Shown here: positions 1 to 8,102 of the stretch, piece by piece
Position numbering within the stretch: position 1 is the stretch's first letter
How the letters are laid out: each line of letters begins with the position of its first letter
Source of the DNA: Chloroflexi bacterium 54-19
GTDB taxonomy: Bacteria; Chloroflexota; Chloroflexia; Chloroheliales; Chloroheliaceae
NCBI GenBank assembly: GCA_001898225.1
Contig: MKTJ01000031.1
Location: 35,886-99,885 of the forward strand
Length of the DNA: 64,000 nucleotides
Direction of reading: 5' to 3'
Translations under genes and position numbers: made by a program
Notes under the pieces: generated by a model
Seen by the model: the letters and a program-made list of their open reading frames with translations, nothing else
Told to the model about the DNA's origin: nothing
Database searches by the model: none

Positions 1-177
1 ATTCTGGGTGGGATAAGAGGCGGCGGGCATCGAGTAGCCAAGCTGTTTGACAGCCTCCAACACGTGGCGTTTTGTCGCAGGGGAAACCCCAGGCTGTCCG
101 TGGACAACCAGGGAAACGGTGGCGATGGCAACCCCGGCGGCACGGGCCACGTCGCGCATGCTGACTCGATTCTTCAT
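1..177 (-). CDS. LacI-family transcriptional regulator, N-terminal part only
   Basis: The 59 visible codons read as the DNA-binding headpiece of a LacI/GalR regulator: a helix-turn-helix with the family pattern MRDVARAAGVAIATVSLVVHG followed by a hinge-helix-like segment (ATKRHVLEAVKQLGYS). The sugar-binding domain lies outside the window. It is divergent from the GH51 arabinofuranosidase at 579, so it is the likely repressor of that gene. TTCGAA-type repeats in the shared intergenic region (221-240, 491-509, 533-542) are candidate operators, and the first lies just downstream of this gene's own extended -10, which would allow autoregulation. Ligand is inferred to be arabinose or an arabino-oligosaccharide from context only. 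Confidence 0.85.
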   Translation of the reverse strand, partial: MKNRVSMRDVARAAGVAIATVSLVVHGQPGVSPATKRHVLEAVKQLGYSMPAASYPTQN

Positions 178-220
178 GACCTGACCCCCCCCTTTACTTT
201 TGTTTGATTTTTACACAGAT

Positions 221-240
221 TGTTCGATTTGTTCGAATAA
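221..240. promoter_or_regulatory. candidate LacI-type operator 1
   Basis: The stretch TGTTCGATTTGTTCGAATAA contains TTCGAA. On the opposite strand it reads TTCGAACAAAT, an 11-base string found again at 533-543. It sits over the start of the divergent regulator transcript. Confidence 0.4.
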
Positions 241-249
241 ATTATAGCA
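241..249 (-). promoter_or_regulatory. extended -10 of the lacI-type gene
   Basis: On the minus strand TGC-TATAAT is read from 249 down to 241, a full-consensus extended -10, about 65 bases upstream of the regulator start. No good -35 is visible at 17 bases. The first candidate operator (221-240) begins immediately downstream. Confidence 0.5.
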
Positions 250-267
250 CAGGTTTTGAAAAAATGC

Positions 268-295
268 TTGACAACCAACTGACGCCTGTTAAAAT
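268..295 (+). promoter_or_regulatory. candidate promoter of the arabinofuranosidase gene
   Basis: TTGACA (268-273) and TAAAAT (290-295) are separated by 16 bases on the plus strand. A transcript from here would carry a leader of about 280 bases before the TTG start at 579, and this leader holds two of the three TTCGAA-type operator candidates. Confidence 0.45.
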
Positions 296-490
296 AATCC
301 TGGGTAAAATCGACCCGGTAAACCTCATAGTCTGCTTCACCACCCGGTATAAGCGCCCAAAAACCCTTAAAAATAGCAGAACCGGACAAATTCTAACCAT
401 GAAACCCTCAGGAAATTTTGTTAGTACGCCTGTTTAGACTCAGGAGAATAAATACACTACCTGGAATTATCAAATCCCGGCAACAAAAGC

Positions 491-509
491 GTTCGAATTG
501 TTTGCGAAC
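491..509. promoter_or_regulatory. candidate LacI-type operators 2 and 3
   Basis: GTTCGAATTGTTTGCGAAC is an imperfect inverted repeat with GTTCG/CGAAC arms. A third TTCGAACAAAT copy follows at 533-543, about 42 bases or four helical turns away. Both lie in the leader of the arabinofuranosidase gene, consistent with a roadblock repressor. Confidence 0.4.
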
Positions 510-578
510 ATTTACATACCGGACGCGGAGTTTTCGAACAAATTTCTTTTGTTTAATTTCAGAGAGGAAAGATTAACT

Positions 579-2069
579 TTGGAAAACCAAACACGGATTT
601 CAATTGACGCAAGCCACAAGAAAAGTACCATCAGCCCCCACATCTACGGGCACTTTGCCGAACACCTGGGACGGTGCATTTACGACGGCATCTGGGTCGG
701 CCCCGATTCGTCCATACCGAACACCGAAGGTATCCGCACCGATATTGTGGAAGCCCTGCGCCGGATCAATATCCCGGTGTTGCGCTGGCCGGGCGGCTGT
801 TTCGCCGACGAATACCACTGGAAAGACGGCGTGGGCAGCCTGAGCGAACGCCGGGCCATGATTAACAAAAGCTGGGGCAAAGTGGTCGAGAACAACGGCT
901 TTGGCACCCACGAATTTCTCCGCCTGTGTGAGCTAATCGGCTGCGAACCCTATATCGTGGGTAATGTCGGGAGTGGTACGGTGCTGGAAATGCAGGAATG
1001 GCTGGAATACATGACCGCCGATGCCGACGCTCCGATGCCGAACTGGCGGCGGCAGAATGGCCGGGAGGAACCATGGAAGGTCCGTTTCTTCGGGGTCGGC
1101 AACGAAAACTGGGGCTGCGGTGGGAACATGCGCCCCGAATATTACGCCGACGAATACCGCCGCTACCAGACCTACGCCCGCAATCACGGCGAGGGGAACC
1201 TGTACCGGATTGCCTGCGGGGCCAGCGATTTTGATTACAAATGGACCGAGGTGATGATGGAGCGGGCCGCCAAATATATGGACGGTCTGAGTCTGCACTA
1301 TTATACCCTGGCGGGGGACTGGAAAAATAAGGGTTCGGCCACCGACTTTAGCGAGGACGAGTGGTTTATTACCCTGAAAAAGGCCCTGCGCATGGAAGAA
1401 TTGGTCCAGAAGCACGGCGAAATCATGGACCGTTATGACCCGGAGAAAAGAGTTGGCCTTATCGTGGACGAGTGGGGCACCTGGTACGATGTCGAACCCG
1501 GCACCAACCCGCACTTCCTGTTCCAGCAGAACTCTTTAAGGGACGCGCTGGTCGCCGGGGTAACCCTGAACATCTTTAACCAGCACAGCGACCGGGTTTA
1601 TATGGCGAACCTGGCCCAGACGGTCAACGTTTTGCAGGCCCTGATATTGACGGAGGGTGACAAATTCCTTCTGACCCCGACCTATCACGTCTTTGACCTC
1701 TACAAGGCCCACCAGGGCGCGGCCCTCCTGGAAACAATTATCGAGCAGGCGGCGACCTACGGCAACGGAAACGACCGCCTACCCCAGGTAAGCCTTTCGG
1801 CCTCGGAGGACGACCAGGGCCGCATCAATATCACGCTGTGTAACCTGGACAACCGGGCTACAGCCAAAGTCGGACTGGCGTTAAAGGGCCTGGTAAAGGG
1901 CGGGAAAGTAAGTGGCAGCACCCTGGCCGCTAAGGACATGCACGCCCACAACACTTTTTCTAACCCGGACACCCTTCGCCCGGTGGCGTTGGCGGGCCTG
2001 GCGATTAGCGACGGCGAACTGAACGTCGAGTTAGCGCCGATGTCGGTCACGTTGCTAACGATAGAGTAG
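579..2069 (+). CDS. alpha-L-arabinofuranosidase, GH51 family
   Basis: Hydrolyses terminal alpha-L-arabinofuranosyl residues from arabinan, arabinoxylan or their oligosaccharides. The 496-residue product has the usual GH51 length and shows the acid/base Glu in GVGNENWG (about E176) and the nucleophile Glu in [10 protein letters not shown] (about E298), with [14 protein letters not shown] near residue 70 at the substrate pocket. No signal peptide is seen, so it should act in the cytoplasm on imported oligosaccharides. The frame is open from a TTG at 498, but that start lies inside a candidate operator; TTG at 579 is preceded by AGAGAGG at a good distance and gives the expected N-terminus. Divergent from the LacI-type gene, followed by a strong terminator. 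Confidence 0.93.
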   Translation: MENQTRISIDASHKKSTISPHIYGHFAEHLGRCIYDGIWVGPDSSIPNTEGIRTDIVEALRRINIPVLRWPGGCFADEYHWKDGVGSLSERRAMINKSWGKVVENNGFGTHEFLRLCELIGCEPYIVGNVGSGTVLEMQEWLEYMTADADAPMPNWRRQNGREEPWKVRFFGVGNENWGCGGNMRPEYYADEYRRYQTYARNHGEGNLYRIACGASDFDYKWTEVMMERAAKYMDGLSLHYYTLAGDWKNKGSATDFSEDEWFITLKKALRMEELVQKHGEIMDRYDPEKRVGLIVDEWGTWYDVEPGTNPHFLFQQNSLRDALVAGVTLNIFNQHSDRVYMANLAQTVNVLQALILTEGDKFLLTPTYHVFDLYKAHQGAALLETIIEQAATYGNGNDRLPQVSLSASEDDQGRINITLCNLDNRATAKVGLALKGLVKGGKVSGSTLAAKDMHAHNTFSNPDTLRPVALAGLAISDGELNVELAPMSVTLLTIE

Positions 2070-2077
2070 TTTTTAGA

Positions 2078-2135
2078 AGACCGCTAAAGGATAAGGGCAA
2101 CTTTACTTGCACCCTTACCCTTTAGCGGTCTTTTT
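2078..2135. terminator. bidirectional rho-independent terminator
   Basis: Arms AGACCGCTAAAGG (2078-2090) and CCTTTAGCGGTCT (2119-2131) pair perfectly over 13 bases and are followed by a T-run. It closes the arabinofuranosidase gene and may also serve the convergent oxidoreductase gene. Confidence 0.85.
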
Positions 2136-2168
2136 ATTCTTTGCCGGGAAAATTATTTGCTTTTCTGC

Positions 2169-3122
2169 TTAATTTACCGGCAGGAGCATTAGTTTCCCAT
2201 GGGGTTGGCCGCTGAGGCTGATGTCGAGGGCAGCGCGCCATTCTTCAAGGGGAAAGGTGCGGGCAACCGGCACCGTGAACCTGCCTTCGGCGGCGAGCCG
2301 GGCGAAGTCAGGGAGGACATCAATGCGCCGGGTCCGGTCTTCGTGAAAAGTGTCGCGGACCCCAAGTTCTGCGGCACCCGCGAAATCTGAGGCCGTAAGC
2401 ACTCGTTTGGGGTCGCCACCGGCTATCTCCACGAGAGCGGGGAGAGCGCCACTGGCCGGGGCAGTATCGAAAACCAGGTCAACAGGCCCTATTGCCCTGA
2501 CCCGCTCGACCAGGCCAGCTCCATAGGGGGTAACCGTAGCACCGAGGTCACGCAACTGCCGGGCGTAGGTCTCCCCGGCAGTGGCAATCACTCGTAAGCC
2601 CCGGATAAGGGCCATCTGTACGGCGGCGTAGCCGATGGTAGTCCCGGCCCCGTTAACCAGGATGGTCTGCCCCTCGCTGATGCCGAGCCAGGTTAAGTGC
2701 AGGTTGGCGGTATCAACCGCCATTGGCAGCGCGGCGGCCTGGGTGAAGCTGAGTCCGGCTGGGACAAGGGTCCAGCGGTTCATAATGGCGCGGTCTGAGG
2801 CCCCTGCGGTCTCGCTCCCAGCCCAATCGGCAGCGCCCAGCACGGGGTCACCGAAGCTTACGCCCGTAACGCCTTCACCGATGGCGTCAACTGTCCCGGC
2901 TACGTCGATACCGATACCGCGAGGCAGCTTACCGGCAAAAAGCCCCCGGCACAGCGCCCAGTCGGCGGGGGCCAGCCCGCAGGCGTGAACGACAATGCGG
3001 ATACGGCCAGGTCCGGGCGCCGGTACGGGCACATTCTCAAGGTGGAGGACGTCAGCCGGTTCGCCATATTCGCGGAAGCGCACCGTGCGCATGGTTTCGG
3101 CGCTTGAATCAAAGTCAGACAT
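2169..3122 (-). CDS. NADP-dependent MDR/quinone-oxidoreductase-like protein
   Basis: A 317-residue medium-chain dehydrogenase/reductase of the zinc-independent quinone oxidoreductase type. The GroES-like N-terminal half is followed by a Rossmann fold with the motif LVNGAGTTIGYAAVQMA (around 155-170), and the DLVFDT strand follows. The catalytic-zinc Cys/His set of alcohol dehydrogenases is not evident, pointing to an NADPH-dependent reductase of enones or quinones; substrate unknown. The ATG at 3122 has GGAGATACC upstream. It ends convergently with the arabinofuranosidase gene and is separated by 122 bases from the dehydrogenase gene at 4066, on the same strand. Confidence 0.8.
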   Translation of the reverse strand: MSDFDSSAETMRTVRFREYGEPADVLHLENVPVPAPGPGRIRIVVHACGLAPADWALCRGLFAGKLPRGIGIDVAGTVDAIGEGVTGVSFGDPVLGAADWAGSETAGASDRAIMNRWTLVPAGLSFTQAAALPMAVDTANLHLTWLGISEGQTILVNGAGTTIGYAAVQMALIRGLRVIATAGETYARQLRDLGATVTPYGAGLVERVRAIGPVDLVFDTAPASGALPALVEIAGGDPKRVLTASDFAGAAELGVRDTFHEDRTRRIDVLPDFARLAAEGRFTVPVARTFPLEEWRAALDISLSGQPHGKLMLLPVN

Positions 3123-3244
3123 TGGTATCTCCCTATTTCTGCATGCCAGGATGTGTAAAACCTGAAATATAAGTTAAGTGTGCCAGTTATTGGGTAAAGC
3201 CAGGGTTACCCGGTCACCGGGCTATTCAGACACAAGCAACGCTA

Positions 3245-4066
3245 TTAGCGAGAATTGGCGGCTTCCTGCTTCATCAAGTCTTCTAAAAGGTCCGCGATAG
3301 GTGTAGGCATTTCGACCTCCCCGGCGGTAGTCTTAAAGAGGGCAATATCTTTCAGGGGAATGGGCGAGGCAGCGGAGGTAAAATTCCCTTCGGCAATCCG
3401 CTGGCCGTAAGACTGGTAGATAGGGGCGGCAAAAAGGGTCGTGGTCAGCATGTTTACCACCGGGTGGGGGTCTACACCGTACCTGGCGGACAGGGTCAAG
3501 GCTTCACGCATGGACTGGGAGGCCGCGAAAATCAGGTAGTTCCCGACCAGCTTGACGATATTGGCCGCCCCGTAGGTCTCGCCAAAATCAAAGACGCCTT
3601 GCCCGCCCATCGCTTCCAGCAGGGGTTTTATCTTTTCTTTTGCCGCTTTGGGTCCGGCGTAAGGGATATTGAGTTGCCGGGCAGCGGCGGCTTCGGGACG
3701 GCCAAAGACGGTGGCTTCGACAAAGACGCAGCCGTGGTCGGCGTGGAGTTGGGCCATTTTGCGGGCGGTTTCGGGCAGGACAGTCGCCATCGAAACGTGA
3801 ATACCGCCTGGGCCCAGCTTTTCGAGAAATTCTTCGGTTACAACTTCTTCCAGGGCGGTGTCGTTCCACAAAATCGAGATCGTAATGCCGCCGGGCTGAA
3901 CCGCTTCAATGATGGTTGGGGCCAGTTCGGCACCCTTTGCAACCAGGGGCTCGGCTTTGGCGGCGGTGCGGTTGTAGACGACCAGGGAGTACCCGGCCTC
4001 CTGCAAGTTGGCCGCCATTGGCAGCCCCAGCAGACCCAACCCGATAAAACCAATTTTCTCAGTCAT
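3245..4066 (-). CDS. NAD(P)-dependent dehydrogenase, 3-hydroxyisobutyrate dehydrogenase family
   Basis: The 273-residue protein starts with the Rossmann signature GFIGLGLLGLPMAANL, typical of the beta-hydroxyacid dehydrogenase family, and contains the catalytic-lysine helix pattern GAANIVKLVGNYL (about residues 166-178). Members oxidise or reduce 3-hydroxyacids or related semialdehydes with NAD(P). The exact substrate cannot be told. A 16-base element identical in 15 positions to one in front of the adjacent merR gene lies 33 bases upstream of the start, so this gene is the probable target of that regulator. The intergenic distance to merR is only 65 bases, and readthrough from the merR promoter is also possible. 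Confidence 0.85.
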   Translation of the reverse strand: MTEKIGFIGLGLLGLPMAANLQEAGYSLVVYNRTAAKAEPLVAKGAELAPTIIEAVQPGGITISILWNDTALEEVVTEEFLEKLGPGGIHVSMATVLPETARKMAQLHADHGCVFVEATVFGRPEAAAARQLNIPYAGPKAAKEKIKPLLEAMGGQGVFDFGETYGAANIVKLVGNYLIFAASQSMREALTLSARYGVDPHPVVNMLTTTLFAAPIYQSYGQRIAEGNFTSAASPIPLKDIALFKTTAGEVEMPTPIADLLEDLMKQEAANSR

Positions 4067-4098
4067 TATTTTCCCTCCATACTTCTTCCAGTTTAAAC

Positions 4099-4114
4099 GT
4101 TACGTTAACGTCAT
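4099..4114. promoter_or_regulatory. candidate MerR operator in front of the dehydrogenase gene
   Basis: GTTACGTTAACGTCAT, a near-perfect palindrome around GTTAAC, repeats the element at 4538-4553 with one change. On the minus strand a TTGACC box lies just upstream of it, so the operator sits between a -35-like box and the gene start. Confidence 0.6.
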
Positions 4115-4131
4115 GTTTAGGTCAAAAAAAT

Positions 4132-4521
4132 TTAAACCTGGTCTTTATCCTCCAACCAGCGTTCGAAGCGGTCGATGGTAGCCTGAAGATCAACACAGAA
4201 TTGCTCTAAAGCGCCGATTTTCTGCTGGGCTTCGGCCAGGTGTTTACGCAGGATGGCGACAACTTTGGTTTTTGGCTGGACGCCGCTGGGGTCGGTAAAA
4301 TAGAGGTCAATCACTTCGCCGATTTCTTCCAGGCTCAGGCCCAGCTTTTTTAGCTGGTCAATCTTGCGAAGCCGGTCGAGAGTATATTCGGTGTAGTAAT
4401 GATGGCCGTTGCCCTCGCGTTCGCCGGGAGGGAGGAGGCCAATACTTTCATAATAGCGAATGGTGCGGGGCGTGACCCCGGCCCGTTCGGTCAGGTCACC
4501 AATCCGCATGCGGTCGTCCAT
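4132..4521 (-). CDS. MerR-family transcriptional regulator
   Basis: A 129-residue regulator with an N-terminal winged helix MRIGDLTERAGVTPRTIRYYE and the family wing pattern, then a C-terminal coiled-coil (about residues 75-120) for dimerisation. The only Cys visible, in the helix, is not in a metal-binding arrangement, so the signal is more likely an organic or redox signal than a metal. The frame extends to a TTG at 4533, but ATG at 4521 has GGAG six bases upstream and is preferred. It likely controls itself and the dehydrogenase at 3245-4066 through the two GTTACGTTAACGTCA elements. Confidence 0.88.
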   Translation of the reverse strand: MDDRMRIGDLTERAGVTPRTIRYYESIGLLPPGEREGNGHHYYTEYTLDRLRKIDQLKKLGLSLEEIGEVIDLYFTDPSGVQPKTKVVAILRKHLAEAQQKIGALEQFCVDLQATIDRFERWLEDKDQV

Positions 4522-4537
4522 CGAAATCTCCAAAAGT

Positions 4538-4553
4538 GTTACGTTAACGTCAC
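4538..4553. promoter_or_regulatory. candidate MerR operator in front of merR
   Basis: GTTACGTTAACGTCAC is a palindrome with one mismatched pair. It lies between the merR -10 and its start codon, an arrangement fitting autorepression rather than the usual MerR spacer activation. Confidence 0.6.
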
Positions 4554-4560
4554 GTTGGTT

Positions 4561-4589
4561 AGGATATAACTTTATAGGGTTTGTGTCAA
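4561..4589 (-). promoter_or_regulatory. sigma-70-type promoter of merR
   Basis: On the minus strand TTGACA (4589-4584) and TATCCT (4566-4561) are spaced by exactly 17 bases, with the operator at 4538-4553 just downstream. Confidence 0.6.
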
Positions 4590-4669
4590 CCCCACCTTTA
4601 AAAAGAGTTTCCTAAGTTATGACAATGAAAATTGTCGGAATTTAGAAACCAGGGTTTTTATGAATGACT

Positions 4670-5230
4670 TTAGTCGTGTATGCGATAGCGAAAATAGACC
4701 CAGCCATTACCTAAACGGCGCTCGTCCAGCAGTTCCAGCTTTATCCTTATATCGCGGGGCAGGACCGGCTTGCCGCCACCAAGTATAAAAGGTACGACTA
4801 GCAGGTGAATTTCGTCGACAAGCCCGGCCCGGATTGCCTGGGCCGCCAGATGCGGACCGGCTACCGATATATCATGAGGCAATTGAGCCTTCAACTCGTT
4901 AACCACCTGCGGTTCGAATTCCCGCTCCAGGCGCGTATTCGGGGTAGAGACGGTCTCCAGTGACCTGGAATAGACAACCTTATTGGCCGTCTGCCAGATT
5001 TGCGCGAAGTCCATACTGGCCGGGGACAGACCTGGAATGACCTCCGGCGTTTCCCAGACTGTCATTGTCTCATAATTCTTGCGTCCATAGAGATAGGTAC
5101 CGATGGGACGGTGCAGTTCGTTGATGAAAGCGGATACCTCCTCGTCCGGGGCCGACCAATCCAGACTATCGTTTTCACCTGCAACGAATCCATCCAGCGA
5201 CATACCCATAAAATAGATCAGTTTAGACAT
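4670..5230 (-). CDS. dihydrofolate reductase / RibD C-terminal domain family protein
   Basis: A 186-residue single-domain protein of the RibD C-terminal/DHFR-like fold. It opens with KLIYFMGMSLDGFVAGENDSLDW, the usual N-terminal strand and loop of this family, and contains the nucleotide-binding segment around LPHDISVAGPHLAAQAIRAGLVDE and the closing strand PFILGGGKPVL. Such proteins are NADPH-dependent reductases of unknown or pterin/flavin-like substrates; a true folate role is not implied. It stands alone on the minus strand. A second, distantly similar member is at 17856-18404. Confidence 0.85.
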   Translation of the reverse strand: MSKLIYFMGMSLDGFVAGENDSLDWSAPDEEVSAFINELHRPIGTYLYGRKNYETMTVWETPEVIPGLSPASMDFAQIWQTANKVVYSRSLETVSTPNTRLEREFEPQVVNELKAQLPHDISVAGPHLAAQAIRAGLVDEIHLLVVPFILGGGKPVLPRDIRIKLELLDERRLGNGWVYFRYRIHD

Positions 5231-5935
5231 TGTCCAGCTCCCATTCTTTCTTATTTATGTAAACTAAAAGTCCGTGTTTGATGTATCTCTCGAATTGCCT
5301 GCCATTGCTAAACAAGGAGCAGCTATCTTTCTTCCAGAAACCTTCTTATTTGCTGCTGTCCAATCCTTATCGACAATCAGCAAAAAGTTGGCCTCCCCTT
5401 TATGAACAGTTTCAAAAGAATTGGGAATGCCCTAATTTACCGGGGGTTCACTATATTAATCAATTGCTTGGTTGATATGGAAATGTTATATGCCAATAAC
5501 CAGTTAAGCCAGCCAATCAAGAACCCCTGGCTACCTGCCGGGGCCTTCCTACGCACTTTGGAGGATTGGAGAGGAAACTGGAAAAGATTTTATATTTTTG
5601 CGGGGAATTGGAAGCCCGGCCATGAGGCGGGTTACTTCGAGCTTTTACAGGAATTCCGGCAACACATTCTCAGCAAACTGCCCCTGATTCGGGAGTCTGG
5701 TTGGGATTGTCGGCAGGGTTAGAGGTTGTCAATTTTCTTGGCGGCTATTTTCAAGGCTAAATCACTTGGAAAAAATTATGCCGGACCAATTAAGCACAAG
5801 TTAGTTAAAAAGCGCCTTAAATCGAGGGGAAGCTGGCCTTTTCCGGCCATTTTTGCGATTATAGGGGCGGTTGGATAGGAACGGTTGAGGTTTAGCGTTA
5901 GCCGGCGTAATTGTTAAAGGGAGTAAGTAAGGACT
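5231..5935. other. 705-base stretch without a confident gene
   Basis: Two overlapping short plus-strand reading frames are present: 5278-5475 (65 residues) and 5402-5722 (106 residues). Neither has a ribosome-binding site and neither resembles a family I know. The end of the second (from about 5520) has a protein-like composition rich in Trp and aromatic residues, so a decayed gene is possible. The last 200 bases hold nothing I recognise. Confidence 0.4.
5402..5722 (+). pseudogene. possible remnant of an unknown gene
   Basis: Open frame of 106 codons with an internal ATG at 5477. No Shine-Dalgarno sequence precedes any start. The C-terminal two thirds (PWLPAGAFLRTLEDWRG, then RFYIFAGNWKPGHEAGYFEL) look like real protein, while the N-terminal third overlaps another open frame, as expected after a frameshift. 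Function unknown. Confidence 0.25.
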
Positions 5936-6601
5936 GTGAGCATCCTTTCGGAAGAAAGATTATCGGATTCGCCTTATGTCGAAAAGGTCTGGCGCACCGT
6001 GAGTTACCAGCCCGGCAATTTTACCTCGATTGCGGTCAGTCACTGGGAAATGGTCGTGACGAAGTACCGGGGCCGGATTGATATTATGGTGCGCGGCCCC
6101 GAAACCAGGGCCACTATCGCCCCGGCCCCACCCGACGCCGAGTTCTTTGGTATCCAGTTCAAAATGGGTACTTTTTTATCGAAATTCCCCGCGACCGGGC
6201 TGGTGGATAGCGGCATCCTCCTGCCGGAGGCGTGCAGTAAGACTTTCTGGCTGGACGGAGCGGCCTGGCAGTTCCCGACCTTCGAAAATGCCGATACCTT
6301 CGTGACCCGGCTAAACCGGGGCGGACTGCTCCACCAGGATAACGTGGTGGCCGACACCCTGGCCGGACAGGTGAAAGATTTATCGCTGCGTTCGGTCCAG
6401 CGGCGGTTTCTGCGGGTAACGGGCCTGACACACACTGTTATCGAACAGATTAACCGGGCGCGCCAGGCCCAGGCGCTATTGGAGCAGGGCGTATCCATCC
6501 TGGATACGGTGGACCGGGCCGGGTACGCCGACCAGCCTCACCTGACCCGCTCCTTGAAACGCCTTATCGGCCAGACCCCGGCCCAGATTTTGAAGAAATA
6601 A
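5936..6601 (+). CDS. AraC-family transcriptional regulator
   Basis: The 221-residue protein ends in an AraC-type helix-turn-helix domain (about residues 135-221) with LSLRSVQRRFLRVTGLT and the closing QPHLTRSLKRLIGQTPAQI. The N-terminal ~130 residues form a sensor domain like that of other AraC members with an uncharacterised beta-rich N-terminus (VSHWEMVVTKYRG, FFGIQFKMGTFL). GTG at 5936 follows GGGAG/AAGGA. The convergent neighbour is an MFS exporter, which shares its terminator; a regulator-target link is possible but not shown. Confidence 0.85.
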   Translation: MSILSEERLSDSPYVEKVWRTVSYQPGNFTSIAVSHWEMVVTKYRGRIDIMVRGPETRATIAPAPPDAEFFGIQFKMGTFLSKFPATGLVDSGILLPEACSKTFWLDGAAWQFPTFENADTFVTRLNRGGLLHQDNVVADTLAGQVKDLSLRSVQRRFLRVTGLTHTVIEQINRARQAQALLEQGVSILDTVDRAGYADQPHLTRSLKRLIGQTPAQILKK

Positions 6602-6634
6602 AAAAAGCCCGGTTGGTAGCCGGGCCTTTTTTTT
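6602..6634. terminator. bidirectional terminator
   Basis: An A-run, GCCCGG (6607-6612), loop TTGGTAG, CCGGGC (6620-6625) and an eight-base T-run. It serves the AraC gene and the convergent MFS gene. Confidence 0.85.
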
Positions 6635-6649
6635 GATCGGGTTTATTGC

Positions 6650-7960
6650 TTATTGGGCCTGAGGTTCGAGGCTGGCGACGGAAGAAGCTTTTTTCAGCTT
6701 CGGGATGGAAACCGTCACCATTGCCACCGCGACCAGCATTACGAGCGAACCCACCAGGTAGGGCGAGGCGTGACCGAGTTGGACGTACATAAACCCACCG
6801 ATGATGGGTCCGATTACGCTTATCAGGGAACGTAACCCGGCGTTAGAGCCCTGGACGACGCCCTGTTTCTCCGGGCTAACCAGCCGGGAAATCAGTCCCG
6901 TGATGCTCGGCTCAATCAGGCCGGAACTGGCCGCCCAGACCGCAATCCCGGCGAACAGCAGGACCGGCGAGTGGGTAAAGACTATCGAGGCCAGCAGGAT
7001 GTAGCCGACAAACTGCATAGCGAAGCCAATCCTCAGGAGGTTCCGCTCCCCGAAAACCGGCAGCAGTTTGCCAACCAGGAAACCCTGGACCACGATGTCG
7101 AATGAGCCGATAACCAGGAACAGTAGGCCGATGGTGGCCGGTTCAAAATTTAGACTGTCGATAACCAGGACGCCCAGGTTGAACTCGATGACTACGAACG
7201 GGATGGCGTACAGCACGCTCAGCAGGATTATCATGCGCAGGCCGTTGGTGTAGAGCAGGTCCTTGAGTTGTTTCAAGGGGTTAAACTCGCCCAGGGTGAC
7301 GCTGGTCTTGCGGTATTTCTTGTCGAGGCTTTCGGGCAGGAAGAAAAGCGCCAGCAGGATGATGATAGTGGTCATAGCGGCGCTGAGAAAGACCGGGGCG
7401 CTGTAGCCGAAATTGGCGGCGAACCCGCCGATAACCGGCCCGACGATAAAGCCGACCCCGGCTCCCGCGCCGAAGTAGCCAAAGAATTTGCCGCGTTCTT
7501 CGGGTTCGGTCACGTCCGCGACATAGGCCGTCAGGACGCTGAAGTCGCCGCCCGTGAGGCCGTCAATTACGCGGCTCAGAATTAGTACCCAGAGCGCGCC
7601 GCCGATACCGAATATCAGGTAGCCGAGAGTGGAACCGACCAGGCAGATTAGTAGAATGGGCCGCCGACCGTAGCGGTCGCTCAGGATGCCGAGGGCCGGG
7701 GCGGCAATAAACTGGCAGATGGCATAAATTGAGGAAAGCCAGCCGACCATCGAAGCCAGGTCGTCCGGGTTTCCGATATATTTATCGACGATAAAAGGCA
7801 AGACCGGGTAGAGGATGGTCATACCCATCGAAGCCAGGAAGGCTATCATAACCAGGACCAGCAGGGTCTTGCGTGACATTTTATTTTTAGGTTTTGGATT
7901 TTCGGCGGTTATCTCCGCGTTTTGTCCGGCCAATTCGCCGGAAGTAAGTTGGGTTTCCAT
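6650..7960 (-). CDS. MFS transporter, drug:H+ antiporter type
   Basis: A 436-residue major facilitator with twelve predicted transmembrane segments between about residues 30 and 420. Motif A is clear in the loop between helices 2 and 3 (GILSDRYGRRPILLICL), and GFIVGPVIGGFAANFG matches the helix-5 motif C of drug/H+ antiporters of the TetA-like branch. It is thus most likely a proton-driven exporter at the cytoplasmic membrane; substrate unknown. The 28-residue polar N-terminus is cytoplasmic. GGAG precedes the ATG. It is convergent with the AraC gene at 5936. Confidence 0.9.
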   Translation of the reverse strand: METQLTSGELAGQNAEITAENPKPKNKMSRKTLLVLVMIAFLASMGMTILYPVLPFIVDKYIGNPDDLASMVGWLSSIYAICQFIAAPALGILSDRYGRRPILLICLVGSTLGYLIFGIGGALWVLILSRVIDGLTGGDFSVLTAYVADVTEPEERGKFFGYFGAGAGVGFIVGPVIGGFAANFGYSAPVFLSAAMTTIIILLALFFLPESLDKKYRKTSVTLGEFNPLKQLKDLLYTNGLRMIILLSVLYAIPFVVIEFNLGVLVIDSLNFEPATIGLLFLVIGSFDIVVQGFLVGKLLPVFGERNLLRIGFAMQFVGYILLASIVFTHSPVLLFAGIAVWAASSGLIEPSITGLISRLVSPEKQGVVQGSNAGLRSLISVIGPIIGGFMYVQLGHASPYLVGSLVMLVAVAMVTVSIPKLKKASSVASLEPQAQ

Positions 7961-8102
7961 TGGTAGGTAGCTCCTTCATCAAGCACTCAAGTGAATTTGT
8001 AGATGGCCCCACTATAGCGAGAGGCCGGGTGAAACCACATCACCCAACCTCGGGATTGGCCGGGTGATTATTTTTGAGGCTAAAGGAGAGGAAATGGGAA
8101 GG

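Noticed and set aside
498..578. Upstream TTG start for the arabinofuranosidase
   Set aside because: It lies inside a candidate operator, has no ribosome-binding site and adds 27 residues not seen in the family.
933..1514. Minus-strand frame within the arabinofuranosidase gene
   Set aside because: Shadow of a well-supported GH51 gene.
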